A stretch of 59,890 nt of DNA, from contig NZ_BMEQ01000023.1 in NCBI RefSeq assembly GCF_014636775.1, positions 1 through 59,890 of the forward strand. The letters run 5' to 3'. Both the position numbers and the translations under genes were made by a program. The stretch comes from Kocuria dechangensis. Its GTDB lineage: Bacteria; Actinomycetota; Actinomycetes; Actinomycetales; Micrococcaceae. Shown here piece by piece: positions 49,469 to 58,453 of the stretch. The notes beneath the pieces were generated by a model. The model made no database searches. It was not told the DNA's origin and worked only from the letters and a program-made list of their open reading frames with translations. Every line of letters starts with the position of its first letter. The first letter of the stretch is position 1.

Positions 49469-50279
49469 TCGCGTCCTCGGAGGGGGTTCCGGGCTCGGGG
49501 CTGTAGACGTACAGGGACAGCCCGGTGTCGGCGGAGATCTCCATGGCCTCGAACAGGAGGTGGAGCTCCCCGACGACGGGGTGGTGGAAGTGCTTGGTCC
49601 CGGTGGAGTGGGCGCGCACGTCGTGGGCCGCCCACAGGGCACGAAATTCCTGGCTGCGGGTGGACAGCTCTCCGACCAGGTCCGTGAGCGCCCGGTCGTA
49701 GGGGTCGCGGCCGGCGGCGGCGTGCAGGATCGCCACGGTGTCCTCGGCCGCCCGCTCCCAGTCGTGGTGGAAGGTGCGGGAGCGGTCGTCGAGGAAGACG
49801 AAGCGGGCATGGTTGACCGGCCGGACCGGCGTCTCGTACAGCGGCACGAACAGGGCGCGGCCCAGGGCGTTGGCCGCGAGGATGTCCAGGCGCCCGTTGC
49901 CCACGTACGCCGGAGCGCCCGTGATCGCGTCCAGCGCCAGCTGCACGCCGGGGCGCACCAGCTGTTTGGGCGCCGGACGCCGGCGGGGCCGGCTGCCCTG
50001 CCCTGCGGCGCGGGCCAGGTCGAGCAGGTGGGCCCGTTCGGCCTCGTCCAGGCGCAGGGCCCGGGCGATCGCTTCGAGCACCTCCTCCGACGCCCCGGCG
50101 AGGTTGCCGCGCTCCAGGCGGGTGTAGTACTCGATGCTGACCCCGGCCATGGTCGCGACCTCCCCGCGGCGCAGCCCCGGCACCCAGCGGGTGCCCGCGT
50201 AGGCCGGCAGCCCGGCCTGTTCCGGGGTGATCCTGGCCCACCGGCCGTTCCGGACAGGGGCACCACCACGAATGACTTT
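49389..50279 (-). CDS. MmyB-type helix-turn-helix transcriptional regulator, start not identified
   Basis: The N-terminal HTH shows ITPEQAGLPAYAGTRWVPGL then GEVATMAGVSIEYYTRLERG. The rest follows the MmyB-like ligand-binding domain, with LAANALGRALFVPLYE, FHHDWERAAEDTVAILHAAA and the C-terminal HHPVVGELHLLFEAM. Such regulators usually sit divergent to a small oxidoreductase, as here with the SDR at 50304. The usual MxxRxELxxFLRxRRA lead-in is not readable in frame and no ATG or GTG start precedes the HTH in this frame. The 5' end may have a frameshift or an altered start. The upper coordinate is only approximate. Confidence 0.7.
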   Translation of the reverse strand, partial: KVIRGGAPVRNGRWARITPEQAGLPAYAGTRWVPGLRRGEVATMAGVSIEYYTRLERGNLAGASEEVLEAIARALRLDEAERAHLLDLARAAGQGSRPRRRPAPKQLVRPGVQLALDAITGAPAYVGNGRLDILAANALGRALFVPLYETPVRPVNHARFVFLDDRSRTFHHDWERAAEDTVAILHAAAGRDPYDRALTDLVGELSTRSQEFRALWAAHDVRAHSTGTKHFHHPVVGELHLLFEAMEISADTGLSLYVYSPEPGTPSEDAIKLLAGWACDPWPAGRGSTPPPRPRP

Positions 50280-50303
50280 CCCCGAACGAAGGATCTGATC
50301 CTC

Positions 50304-51143
50304 ATGACCGAGCAGAACACGACGCAGACCGCGCAGCAGCAGATGTGGTTCATCACCGGTGCCGGCCGTGGCATGGGCACCGACATCGCCCGGGCCGCCC
50401 TGGCCGACGGCCACTCCGTCGTCGGAACCGCCCGCGACGCCGCCAGGGTCACCGCGGCGCTCGGCGAGCACGAGAACCTCCTCGCCCTGTCGCTGGACAT
50501 CACCGACCCCGCCGCCGCCCAGGCCGCCGTGGAGTCCGCCGTGGATCGGTTCGGGCGCCTCGACGTGCTGGTGAACAACGCCGGGAACTTCTACGCCGGG
50601 TTCTTCGAGGAGATCTCCCCGGCCGATGTCCGGGCCGATGAACATCACGCGCGCGGTGCTTCCCGTCATGCGCGCCCAGCGCTCCGGGCTGGTGGTCGCT
50701 ATCTCCTCGACCGCCGGGATCGTCGGGCAGGAGTTCTGCACTGCGTACGCGGCCTCGAAGTTCGGGGTCGAGGGGTGGATCGAGTCCCTGGCCCCGGAGG
50801 TCGCACCCTTCGGCATCACCACGATGCTGGTGGAGCCCGGCTTCTTCCGCACCGACCTGCTCACCCTGGAGTCGACCACCTACGCCGAGCCCTCCACTGC
50901 CGACTACGCCGATCGCACCCGCCGGACCGTCACGGCCTGGACCTCGATGAACGGCCGGCAGGGCGGAGACCCGGCCAAGCTCGCCGCCGCCCTGGCCGGC
51001 TCACCGGACTCGAGCAGCCCCCGGCACGCTGGGTGGCCGGGGCCAACGCCGTCGAGGCCGTCGAGCAGAAGGCCAGGGACCTGCTGGCCCAGGTCGACGC
51101 CCACCGCGAGCTCTCCTCCTCGCTGGCCGTCGACCGGTCCTGA
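50304..51143 (+). pseudogene. SDR oxidoreductase broken by an internal deletion and a frameshift
   Basis: The first frame (from ATG 50304) has MWFITGAGRGMGTDIARAAL and LDVLVNNAGNFYAGFFEEIS, then fails at about 50625. From there the frame starting MNITRAVLPVMRAQRSG continues with the active-site AISSTAG and YAASK. About nine residues that normally lie between (VRAQxxxNxFGP) are missing, near the repeated GGCCGATG. A second shift near 50999 (GCCGG where GCCCGG is expected) returns to the first frame, giving GLEQPPARW … LLAQVDAHRELSSSLAV. The enzyme is thus inactive unless the sequence is wrong. It is divergent from the MmyB-type regulator. Confidence 0.72.
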
Positions 51144-51218
51144 GCGAGATGGGCCACGCGGCCTCTCCAGGGCCGCTGTCCTGCCCGGTCGAACGGGGGT
51201 GAGGTCGGGAGCAGGCGG

Positions 51219-51311
51219 CTATGCGGAACCGTAGTTGGACAGGTCGTCCTCGATCTCCTCCAGAGCCATGTCTTCGTAGTCGAAACGGCCGGTGTGCTCC
51301 TCGTTGAGCAT
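51219..51311 (-). CDS. Candidate 30-residue acidic peptide
   Basis: ATG at 51311 is preceded by GAGAGG seven bases upstream. The product (starting MLNEEHTGRFDYEDM and ending DDLSNYGSA) has net negative charge and looks coherent rather than random. It could be a small regulatory peptide or chance. No biosynthetic enzymes of a peptide product are nearby. Confidence 0.32.
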   Translation of the reverse strand: MLNEEHTGRFDYEDMALEEIEDDLSNYGSA

Positions 51312-51478
51312 CGCCTGTCCTCTCTGAGCGGGGGGTGGACGCAGGAGCCACTCTGGCTGACGGACGGAGAAAGCGGAAGGCCCCGGGTGCATGTGACGCA
51401 CCGAGCGGTCGGGCCCTGCCGGTCACCCAGGAGTGCGGACCGTGCCCCGGTCGCACGGGGCAGCCCGGCTGCCCCGTG

Positions 51479-51865
51479 CTACTCGGCCTGGATGACCAGC
51501 AGCATCGTGTTCTCCGGGTCCTGCACGTAGGCCACGGTCTCGCCCCAGGGCATGTCCTGCGGGCGCACCGGCACTGCGGCGCCCGCCCGGCGTGCTGCGT
51601 CGACCACCCTCTCCAGGTCGTCCACGTAGACGCAGATGTCCACGGCGTGGCCGGTCGCGGGCAGGGGCGTGCTCCCGTACAGAGCCGGTGCGGTGCCGGT
51701 GCCCAGGGCGAGCTGGCAGTCCCCGACCTGGAGCACGAGGTACACGGGCTCGCCGGTCTCGGGGAACCGATAGGTCACGGTGGCACCGAACACGGACTCG
51801 TAGAAGACGCGCGTGCCGGAGAGGTCGCCGCAATTGATGATCGGGAACAGCTCGTGCCTGGCCAT
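51479..51865 (-). CDS. VOC family protein
   Basis: 128 residues of one VOC module. HELFPIINCGDLSGTRVFYESVFGATVTY and GETVAYVQDPENTMLLVIQ are the paired beta-alpha-beta units, with likely metal ligands His and Glu at the start and end. Substrate unknown. The ATG at 51865 is used. Confidence 0.83.
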   Translation of the reverse strand: MARHELFPIINCGDLSGTRVFYESVFGATVTYRFPETGEPVYLVLQVGDCQLALGTGTAPALYGSTPLPATGHAVDICVYVDDLERVVDAARRAGAAVPVRPQDMPWGETVAYVQDPENTMLLVIQAE

Positions 51866-52042
51866 GGCCCGACCGTAGCCGTATCGGCGGCAGCAGCCCA
51901 CCCCGGCGTCGCGGGGTGGCGGACGTCGGGCCGGCCCGCGCCACCGCCGGCACGGCGGCCCCGCCGTGACGAGCCCGTGGCGGGGCCGCTGTGCCGGCTG
52001 CCGGGCGTGCCGGCATCCAGGAAACGTGTCGGCTCGTGCGGC

Positions 52043-52828
52043 CTACATGTTCTCGGTCGGGGTCATGACCGTGAAGATCTCCCCGTCGGGGCCGGTGGCC
52101 ACGGCCATCCGCCCGTACTCGAAGTCCGAGGGCTCCCAGGTGACAGCACCGCCGGCCCCGCGGATGCGCTCGGCGGCGGCGTCGACGTCGTCGACCTGGA
52201 ACGCGACCGACCACATCGGCGGGACCTCGGGGTGGTCGGGGTCGAGCCCGCCGATCCCTCCGGCGGGCATGTCCTGGCCGGGGACGGTGAACAGGGCGTA
52301 GGGCATCTTCTCGTTGCCGATGTCCTGGTAGGTGTAGCCGAAGACCCGGGCGTAGAAGTCCCGGGCGGCGGCCGGGTCGGCGGCCATGAGGTCGCACCAC
52401 ACCGGGGCGCCGGGCTCGCCGAAGAGCTGGAAACCGGTGTGCTCCTTGGCCTGCCACATCCCGAACAGCGCCCCGCCCGGGTCGGTCCACATGCCCATGT
52501 GCCCGAAGGGCCCGACCTCCATGGGCTCGAACACCGCAGTGGCCCCGGCCCCGGTGGCCTTGGCAGCGTCGGCGGTGACATCCTCGGTGGCCAGGTACAC
52601 GCACCACGTGTGCGGGGCCTCCTCCATGCCCTCCATGGTGGGCGAGAGTCCTGCGACGGCGCGTCCGCCGACCAGGGCGTTGGAGTACCCGCCGTACTGG
52701 GGGTCGGAGTCGGTGTAGTCCCAGCCCAGCACAGCGGTGTAGAAGGCGCGGGTGCGCTCCAGATCGGAGGCCATCAGATCCACCCAGCACGGAGTGCCGG
52801 CGGGCCAGGGGTCGTTGCGCGTGGTCAT
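52043..52828 (-). CDS. Two-module VOC family protein
   Basis: 261 residues made of two VOC modules (residues about 8-125 and 136-258). Each opens with CWVDLMASDLERTRAFYTAV or CDLMAADPAAARDFYARVFG. VFEPMEVGPFGHMGMWTDPGG resembles the hydroxylase/glyoxalase-like group that includes CFP-30B. The enzymatic role is unknown. The ATG at 52828 begins MTTRNDPWPAGTPCWVDL, typical of this group. Confidence 0.85.
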   Translation of the reverse strand: MTTRNDPWPAGTPCWVDLMASDLERTRAFYTAVLGWDYTDSDPQYGGYSNALVGGRAVAGLSPTMEGMEEAPHTWCVYLATEDVTADAAKATGAGATAVFEPMEVGPFGHMGMWTDPGGALFGMWQAKEHTGFQLFGEPGAPVWCDLMAADPAAARDFYARVFGYTYQDIGNEKMPYALFTVPGQDMPAGGIGGLDPDHPEVPPMWSVAFQVDDVDAAAERIRGAGGAVTWEPSDFEYGRMAVATGPDGEIFTVMTPTENM

Positions 52829-53022
52829 GAGAGGGGTCCTTCCGCGAGATCGTGTGGAACCGTCCTGACGGAGATCAGCGGCGCGACGCGGTGCCCACGG
52901 GGAAGAACGTCCTGCGGTGACCTCCGACACGACCCAGACTACGGATGCCCTCGGACGGCACAAGGCGCCGGTGCGGCGCCCCGGCGCCGGCCCCTGGCGG
53001 CGGGTCGGGGTGGGGGTGGGGG

Positions 53023-53898
53023 TCAGCCCTGCTGGGCGTGGAGGAGCTCCAGGAAGTAGGCGCGCATCCGGGCGCGGTCCGGTTCCATCCCGGTGATCAG
53101 CGCGAACGCGTCGGCGGCCTGGCCCACGGCCATGTGCCCGCCGTCGAGGACCCGGCACCCGGCGGCGCGGGCGGCGGTGATGAGCTCGGTGTCCACCGGC
53201 AGGTAGATGACATCGGCCACCCACTGCCTCGCCGACAGCAAGGAGGTGTCGATCGGGGTGCCGGGGTGGTGGTGCATGCCCACCGGGGTGGCATTGACCA
53301 CCCCGTCGGCGGCGGCGATCAGCCCGGGCAGTTCCTCGGTGCCGGCGGCGGCGACGGACTGGTGGGGGAACATCTGCCCCAGAGCCTGGGCTCGTTCGGC
53401 GGCCCGCGTCGGGTCGACGTCGAACAAATGCAGGGCCTGCACCCCCTGGCTCAGCAGGGCGGCGGCCACCGCGGAGCCGGCCCCGCCGGTGCCGATCTGC
53501 ACGACGCTCTCCTTGGGGGCCTCGGGCAGCTCGGCGGCGAGCCCGGCGGCGAAGCCGGTCTGGTCGGTGTTGTGGCCGATGAAGCGCCCGTCACGGATCA
53601 GGACGGTGTTGACGGCCTTCAGGGCCGCGGCGGCGGGGGTGGTCTCGTGGAGGTGGTCCAGGACCAGCTGCTTGCAGGGGTGGGTGATGTTGAAGGCGTT
53701 GAAGCCCAGGTCCCGCCCGGCCCGCAGGAGCTCCCCGACGTCGGTGCCGGGGCGGCCGATGGCCTCCAGGTCGACGGGGCGGTAGAGGTAGTGCAGGCCG
53801 TGGTGGGCGGCCTCGGCCTCGTGCATCGGCGGGGTGAGGCTGGCGGTGATGCCGGCCCCGATCAGGCCCACCAGGTAGGACTCGGACGTGGTGCTCAT
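53023..53898 (-). CDS. Quinate/shikimate dehydrogenase family protein
   Basis: 291 residues. The N-terminal substrate-binding domain has ASLTPPMHEAEAAHHGL and NITHPCKQLV, with the catalytic lysine. The conserved NTDQTGF and GTGGAGSAVAAALLSQG (dinucleotide loop) follow, then VFDVDPTRAAE-like LHLFDVDPTRAAERA, whose acidic residue suggests NAD preference. ATPVGMHHHPGTPID and GHMAVGQAADAFALITG complete the site. In this neighbourhood (IclR regulator, MHS transporter) a catabolic quinate/shikimate role is more likely than aromatic biosynthesis. A GGAG site precedes the ATG. Confidence 0.85.
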   Translation of the reverse strand: MSTTSESYLVGLIGAGITASLTPPMHEAEAAHHGLHYLYRPVDLEAIGRPGTDVGELLRAGRDLGFNAFNITHPCKQLVLDHLHETTPAAAALKAVNTVLIRDGRFIGHNTDQTGFAAGLAAELPEAPKESVVQIGTGGAGSAVAAALLSQGVQALHLFDVDPTRAAERAQALGQMFPHQSVAAAGTEELPGLIAAADGVVNATPVGMHHHPGTPIDTSLLSARQWVADVIYLPVDTELITAARAAGCRVLDGGHMAVGQAADAFALITGMEPDRARMRAYFLELLHAQQG

Positions 53899-53975
53899 GC
53901 GGTCTCCTTCAGAGGTGACGGGTTGTGGTCTGACGGTGCTGCGCCCCAGAAAGCAGGGGGCATCGGGTGGGCCGG

Positions 53976-54734
53976 TCAAGTGCGGATGGGCAGTTCCAGC
54001 GCCAGGGTGGCCGCGGCTCGGCGCAGCTCCGGCAGATGGTGCTGGAGTCCTTCCAGATCGGTCCGGAAGAGCGGGGCGGCCAGGGAGACGGCGGCGATCA
54101 GCCGGTGCGAGGCCGACAGGACCGGCACGGCGACGGCGGCCATGCCGACGTCGTTCTCCTCGGACTGGCCGGCCCAGCCCTGCTGCCGGACCTCGTCGAT
54201 CTGGCGTCGGAGCTCGTCCCGGTCGGTGATCGAGTGCTCGGTGCGTGGGACGAGGTCGATGCTGGCCAGCAGGTGCTCGCGGGTGGCGGGCTCGGCGTAG
54301 GCGAGCAGGACCTTGCCCAGGGAGGAGGTGTGCAGCGGCCCGCGGTCCCCGGGGTCGGTGGTGATGCGGAACTGCGGCCCGTCGACCTTGTGCACCGTCA
54401 GGAACTGGTCGTCGTCCAGCACGGCCAGGATGGAGCTCTCCCCGGTGCTCTCGGTCAGGTGCTGGAGGGCCGGCCGCGCCGCGCCCTCGAATCCGCGGTG
54501 GTGGGCGACCTTCTGCCCCAGCTGGTAGATCCGCAGGCCGAGCCGGTAGTGCTTCTCCTGCGGGTCGTAGGCGGCGAAGCCGGTCTTCACCAGGGTGTTC
54601 AGCAAACGGTAGGCCGTGCTGAACGGGTACCCCGCGGCCTCCGCGATCTGCCCCGCCGTCGCCCCCTGGGGGTACTCCCCGAGCATCGTGAGCAGCCCCA
54701 GGGCCTTGCCCACCGTGCCTGACTTCTCCGTCAC
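53976..54734 (-). CDS. IclR family transcriptional regulator
   Basis: 252 residues. The winged helix-turn-helix (KALGLLTMLGEYPQGATAGQ … AYRLLNTLVKTGF) is followed by the effector domain with SILAVLDDDQFLTVHKVDGP, GPLHTSSLGKVLLAY and DVGMAAVAVPVLSASHRL. It probably senses an aromatic or hydroaromatic acid. A GTG at 54734 with AGGAGGG seven bases upstream fits better than ATG 54758. It is divergent from the MHS transporter and lies just upstream of the dehydrogenase. Confidence 0.86.
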   Translation of the reverse strand: MTEKSGTVGKALGLLTMLGEYPQGATAGQIAEAAGYPFSTAYRLLNTLVKTGFAAYDPQEKHYRLGLRIYQLGQKVAHHRGFEGAARPALQHLTESTGESSILAVLDDDQFLTVHKVDGPQFRITTDPGDRGPLHTSSLGKVLLAYAEPATREHLLASIDLVPRTEHSITDRDELRRQIDEVRQQGWAGQSEENDVGMAAVAVPVLSASHRLIAAVSLAAPLFRTDLEGLQHHLPELRRAAATLALELPIRT

Positions 54735-54765
54735 CGTTCCACCCTCCTTGACGTCCATTGTGATT

Positions 54766-54785
54766 TGGATCATCCTAGAAATCCA
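54766..54785. promoter_or_regulatory. Candidate IclR operator TGGAT-N10-ATCCA
   Basis: The inverted repeat TGGATcatcctagaaATCCA sits between the divergent IclR and transporter genes in an AT-rich patch. IclR-type operators have similar TGGAAAT…ATTTCCA arms. Confidence 0.45.
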
Positions 54786-54940
54786 GCATACAGCAATCGT
54801 TGCCAATATGTGGAAACAAAGTTGGCGGCGCACCGGGCGGGAACGACTCCGTGCTCTCACGGCGCCCCTGTCGCCTCGATCCTCGGGTCGCTCCCCGGTA
54901 CCACGTCCAGAACGTCAGTGAACTCAGCGAAGGACTTGTC

Positions 54941-56341
54941 ATGAACCACGCTCCTCCATCGGCCGCCGCGGCCGCGGCCCACGGCAGGACCCCCAAGAAG
55001 GCGGCCCTGGCCAGCTGGATCGGCTCCGCCCTCGAGTACTACGACTTCGCCGTGTACGGCACCGCCGCGGCCCTGGTGCTCAACCACCTCTTCTTCCCCG
55101 CCGAGACCTCCCCGGGCGTCGCCATCCTGCTGTCGATGGGCACCGTGGGTGTGGCCTACGTCGTCCGCCCGCTCGGCGCGCTCATCATGGGTCCGCTCGG
55201 AGACCGGTTCGGGCGCAAGTTCGTCCTCATGCTGACCCTCTTCATGATGGGCGCCGGCACGTTCGCCGTCGGCTGCCTGCCCACCTACGACCAGGCGGGC
55301 CTCCTGGCGCCGGCTCTGCTCGTGCTGTGCCGCGTGATCCAGGGGCTCTCGGCCTCCGGTGAGCAGGCCAGCGCGATCTCGGTCTCGCTGGAGCACGCCA
55401 ACGAGCACCAGCGGGCCTTCACCACGAGCTGGACGCTGCAGGGCACCCAGTTCGGCACGCTGCTGGCCACCGCCGTGTTCATCCCCTTCACCCTGGTGCT
55501 GACCGAGGAGCAGCTGTTCAGCTGGGGCTGGCGCGTGCCGTTCTGGCTCTCCGCCGTCGTGGTGGTCGTCGCGTACATGATCCGCCGCCACCTGGAGGAG
55601 CCCCCTGCATTCGAGCAGGCCCGGGCCGAGCTGCCCGGCGAGAAGCCGGCCACCCCGCTGGCGCTGATGTTCAAGTACCACAAGACCGCCGTGGCCCGCG
55701 TGGCCGCCGCCGCCATGATCAACACGGTCAACGTGGTCTTCCTGGTGTGGTCGCTGTCCTTCGCCACCTCCGTGGTGGGCCTGGACCGTTCCACCATGCT
55801 GTGGGTCTCCGTCACCGCCAACGCTGTGGCTCTGCTGATGATCCCCGTGGCCGCCATGGTTGCCGACCGGATCGGGCGCAAGCCTGTCTTCATCGCCGGG
55901 GCGCTCGGCGCCGCCGTGATGATGTACCCCTACCTGGCAGCCGTGCACGCCGGGAACTGGATGCTGATCTTCGTCCTGGGCGCCATCATGTCCGGGTTCT
56001 TCTACTCGATGGCCAACGGCATCTGGCCCTCGTTCTACGCCGAGATGTTCCCGACCCGCGTCCGGGTGACCGGCCTGGCGCTGGGCACCCAGATCGGCTT
56101 CGCCGTCTCGGGCGGCTTCGCCCCCGTCCTGGCCAGCTCCCTGGCCGGCGCCGAGGGCGACAACTGGCTGGGCGTGGCCGGCTTCGTCACCGCGGCCTGC
56201 CTGATCTCCGTGGTCGCGGCCCTGACCGCCAAGGAGACCAAGGACAAGACCCTGGGCGACATCGACGATCTGCACACCACCCGCACCGAGGCCATCGCCC
56301 TGGCCAGGCTGGACCAGTCCGCCAAGGCCTCCAGCGTCTGA
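54941..56341 (+). CDS. MHS-family MFS transporter (shikimate/quinate-type)
   Basis: 466 residues with twelve helices. The metabolite:H+ symporter signature is SWIGSALEYYDFAVYGTAAAL near the N-terminus. RPLGALIMGPLGDRFGRKFV is motif A, and RVIQGLSASGEQASAISVSLEHA and WGWRVPFWLSA are further MHS hallmarks. The family imports organic acids such as shikimate, citrate or dicarboxylates. Adjacency to the quinate/shikimate dehydrogenase suggests shikimate or quinate uptake. A GAAGGA site precedes the ATG. Confidence 0.86.
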   Translation: MNHAPPSAAAAAAHGRTPKKAALASWIGSALEYYDFAVYGTAAALVLNHLFFPAETSPGVAILLSMGTVGVAYVVRPLGALIMGPLGDRFGRKFVLMLTLFMMGAGTFAVGCLPTYDQAGLLAPALLVLCRVIQGLSASGEQASAISVSLEHANEHQRAFTTSWTLQGTQFGTLLATAVFIPFTLVLTEEQLFSWGWRVPFWLSAVVVVVAYMIRRHLEEPPAFEQARAELPGEKPATPLALMFKYHKTAVARVAAAAMINTVNVVFLVWSLSFATSVVGLDRSTMLWVSVTANAVALLMIPVAAMVADRIGRKPVFIAGALGAAVMMYPYLAAVHAGNWMLIFVLGAIMSGFFYSMANGIWPSFYAEMFPTRVRVTGLALGTQIGFAVSGGFAPVLASSLAGAEGDNWLGVAGFVTAACLISVVAALTAKETKDKTLGDIDDLHTTRTEAIALARLDQSAKASSV

Positions 56342-56346
56342 CCCGG

Positions 56347-56379
56347 CCCTGCCCGGCCGGAGAACTCGGTCGGGCAGGG
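56347..56379 (+). terminator. Hairpin after the MHS transporter
   Basis: Thirteen-base arms (CCCTGCCCGGCCG) with one wobble pair and a seven-base loop, starting six bases after the stop. Confidence 0.65.
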
Positions 56380-56665
56380 TGATGACCGTCCACCCGATGG
56401 TGTCCGCAGCTCCACCGAGAGTTCCACTGACCGGTGTCCTGACCGCCCTCGTGGTCAGGGCACCGGTCTTCGCCGTCCATGCCGCAGACGGGCGAGCCGG
56501 GTCCAGCGGGAACTCGATGCGCCCGACGCCGGGCTCGTGACCGCGAGTGGCAATTCAAGATCCATCGTGTCCCCGACAGTGGGTCTGTCATTACAAAAGC
56601 GAATAGATCACGCTGGGGAGAGGGGACCACGGTCGGCGGGGGCCGGCCCGTGACAGGGGGACGGC
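56380..56665. other. Intergenic region before the S-layer-like protein
   Basis: About 290 bases, with an AT-richer patch near 56545-56620 (ATTCAAGATC, TCATTACAAAAGC) that may hold the promoter. No gene seen. Confidence 0.35.
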
Positions 56666-58300
56666 ATGACTGGACGGCGCACGATGCTCAGCGGGCTCAC
56701 GGGGGCGACTTTGACGACCACGCTGATGGCGGGGATGGGTCCGGCCACTGCTGCGGAAGCGGCGCCGGAACCGATCACCGGGATCGAAGCTGTGGAGACC
56801 GCAGAGCAGGCCGCTGCTGACCTCGCCGTCCAATGGGAGGCCGACGCGGACGCTCCGGTGACCGCCGAGGCCCAGGCCGCGGCGGGGATGCTCTTCTTCC
56901 TGGATGCCCGTCGCAATCAGCACGTCCATGCGATCCATTGGGCGTTCCAAGCCGGCATCACCACGGGCTGGCCCGTGGAGGGGAGCGACTATCCGCGCTA
57001 CCGCCCGTCTGCACCGGTGGCCCGCGACGCGATGGCTGCGTTCCTCTACCGTCTGGCAGGGTCTCCGGAGTACACGCCTCCGGCGGTCTCCCCGTTCCGG
57101 GACGTGTCGACCTCCACGATGTTCTACAAGGAGATCGCCTGGCTGACGGAGCAGGGCATCGCCCGCGGTTGGGCCGACGGGACCTACCGTCCGTGGGAAC
57201 CGGTAAACCGCGACGCGATGGCGGCCTTCCTCTACCGGGCGGCCGGTACCCCGCACTATGTCCCGCCCACCGACTCGACGTTCCGCGACGTCACCCCGGG
57301 TCAGGAGCACTACAAGGAGATCGCGTGGCTGGCGGCCAAGGGCATCAGCACCGGGTGGGCCGACGGCACCTACCGGCCGGTGGAGCCGGTCCAGCGAGAC
57401 GCGATGGCCGCCTTCCTCTACCGCTACGCCGTCCCGGAATGGCGCACGCCCACGCCCACCGCGCTGGAGAAGGTGCCGGTCGCGCACAACGGTGGCTTCA
57501 CGTTCCGCTCCGCACGGTTGGACGGCTACGACCTGGGCTCCTCGGCGGTTCGAGAGTTCTCCGCTCAGGAGCAGACCGTGCTCGACCTGGACACCGCAGG
57601 GGCCGGCTACGAGAAGATCGAGACGGTCTTCGCCGTCGAGGACGGCCACGAGGACCCGGAGGCCCTCTACCGGGTGCAGGTCTACTACGAGGACAGGATC
57701 CGGGAGATCGCGGACGTCCGTCCCGGGCATCCGGTGGTCTACGACGACGCGGCCGCCGACCAGGACCGGATCCGGTTCGAGGTCACGAAGCTGGCCGGTA
57801 CCGGGACCTCGACCTTCGTGCTCGGCGGGGCTCGAATGCTCTCCGACGTCACCCCGGATCTCCTGCACCCGGACCGCTACGCGCCACATCAGCGCGTCTA
57901 CTTCCTCAGCCATACCGAGGAGCAGCCGGACGAGTCCTTCGTCCGCCGCCCGGAGGCGATTGCCGGGGAGTACTTCCCCAACTCCCTGTCCTACACCGGG
58001 ATCGGGCAGACTCCACAGCTGCTCGAGCACCCCTTGCAGGGCGAGCGCGGGTTCACCGCGGAGATCGGTCTGAGCGATCGCAGCGCCGACCCCTCCACCC
58101 AGTACCAGGTGCGGGTTCTCTCCGCCGACGGGGTGGAGCAGGAGAGCTACACGATCGCCGCCGGCGCCCCGCGATGGGCCACGGTCGGAGCGGGGGAGCG
58201 TGTCGAGGTCACCCGCGTCACCGGCACGGGCGAATCACCACTGGTGCTCGGCGACGCCCGGTTCTGGGTCAGCGGGTGGCCGCTCCAGACCGCGCCCTGA
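56666..58300 (+). CDS. Secreted protein with three S-layer-like repeats and duplicated C-terminal beta domains
   Basis: 544 residues. The N-terminus (TGRRTMLSGLTGATLTTTLMAG) looks like a signal, possibly twin-arginine. Residues about 75-270 hold three modules of FRDV … YKEIAWLxxxGIxxGWADGTYRP…RDAMAAFLYR, the same kind as in the subtilase at 29690. The C-terminal half contains two similar beta-rich domains. Each ends in a matching pattern, FEVTKLAGTGTSTFVLGGAR and VEVTRVTGTGESPLVLGDAR, spaced about 140 residues apart. These are reminiscent of NPCBM-type carbohydrate-binding domains (inference). A wall-bound carbohydrate-binding protein is likely. Confidence 0.8.
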   Translation: MTGRRTMLSGLTGATLTTTLMAGMGPATAAEAAPEPITGIEAVETAEQAAADLAVQWEADADAPVTAEAQAAAGMLFFLDARRNQHVHAIHWAFQAGITTGWPVEGSDYPRYRPSAPVARDAMAAFLYRLAGSPEYTPPAVSPFRDVSTSTMFYKEIAWLTEQGIARGWADGTYRPWEPVNRDAMAAFLYRAAGTPHYVPPTDSTFRDVTPGQEHYKEIAWLAAKGISTGWADGTYRPVEPVQRDAMAAFLYRYAVPEWRTPTPTALEKVPVAHNGGFTFRSARLDGYDLGSSAVREFSAQEQTVLDLDTAGAGYEKIETVFAVEDGHEDPEALYRVQVYYEDRIREIADVRPGHPVVYDDAAADQDRIRFEVTKLAGTGTSTFVLGGARMLSDVTPDLLHPDRYAPHQRVYFLSHTEEQPDESFVRRPEAIAGEYFPNSLSYTGIGQTPQLLEHPLQGERGFTAEIGLSDRSADPSTQYQVRVLSADGVEQESYTIAAGAPRWATVGAGERVEVTRVTGTGESPLVLGDARFWVSGWPLQTAP

Positions 58301-58453
58301 TCCCTGGCCGGAGCGCGCAAGGCGCCTGCGCAGTGGGGAAGGGGCCGCGGCGGCCCGTCGAACGTGGTGGGTCTCCGTCGGGCCGGTGTGGGCAGCCGCG
58401 CGAGGTCGGGAGCGATCATGATCCCCACGGGGGCGGCCCCGCGCCGAGGCTGC

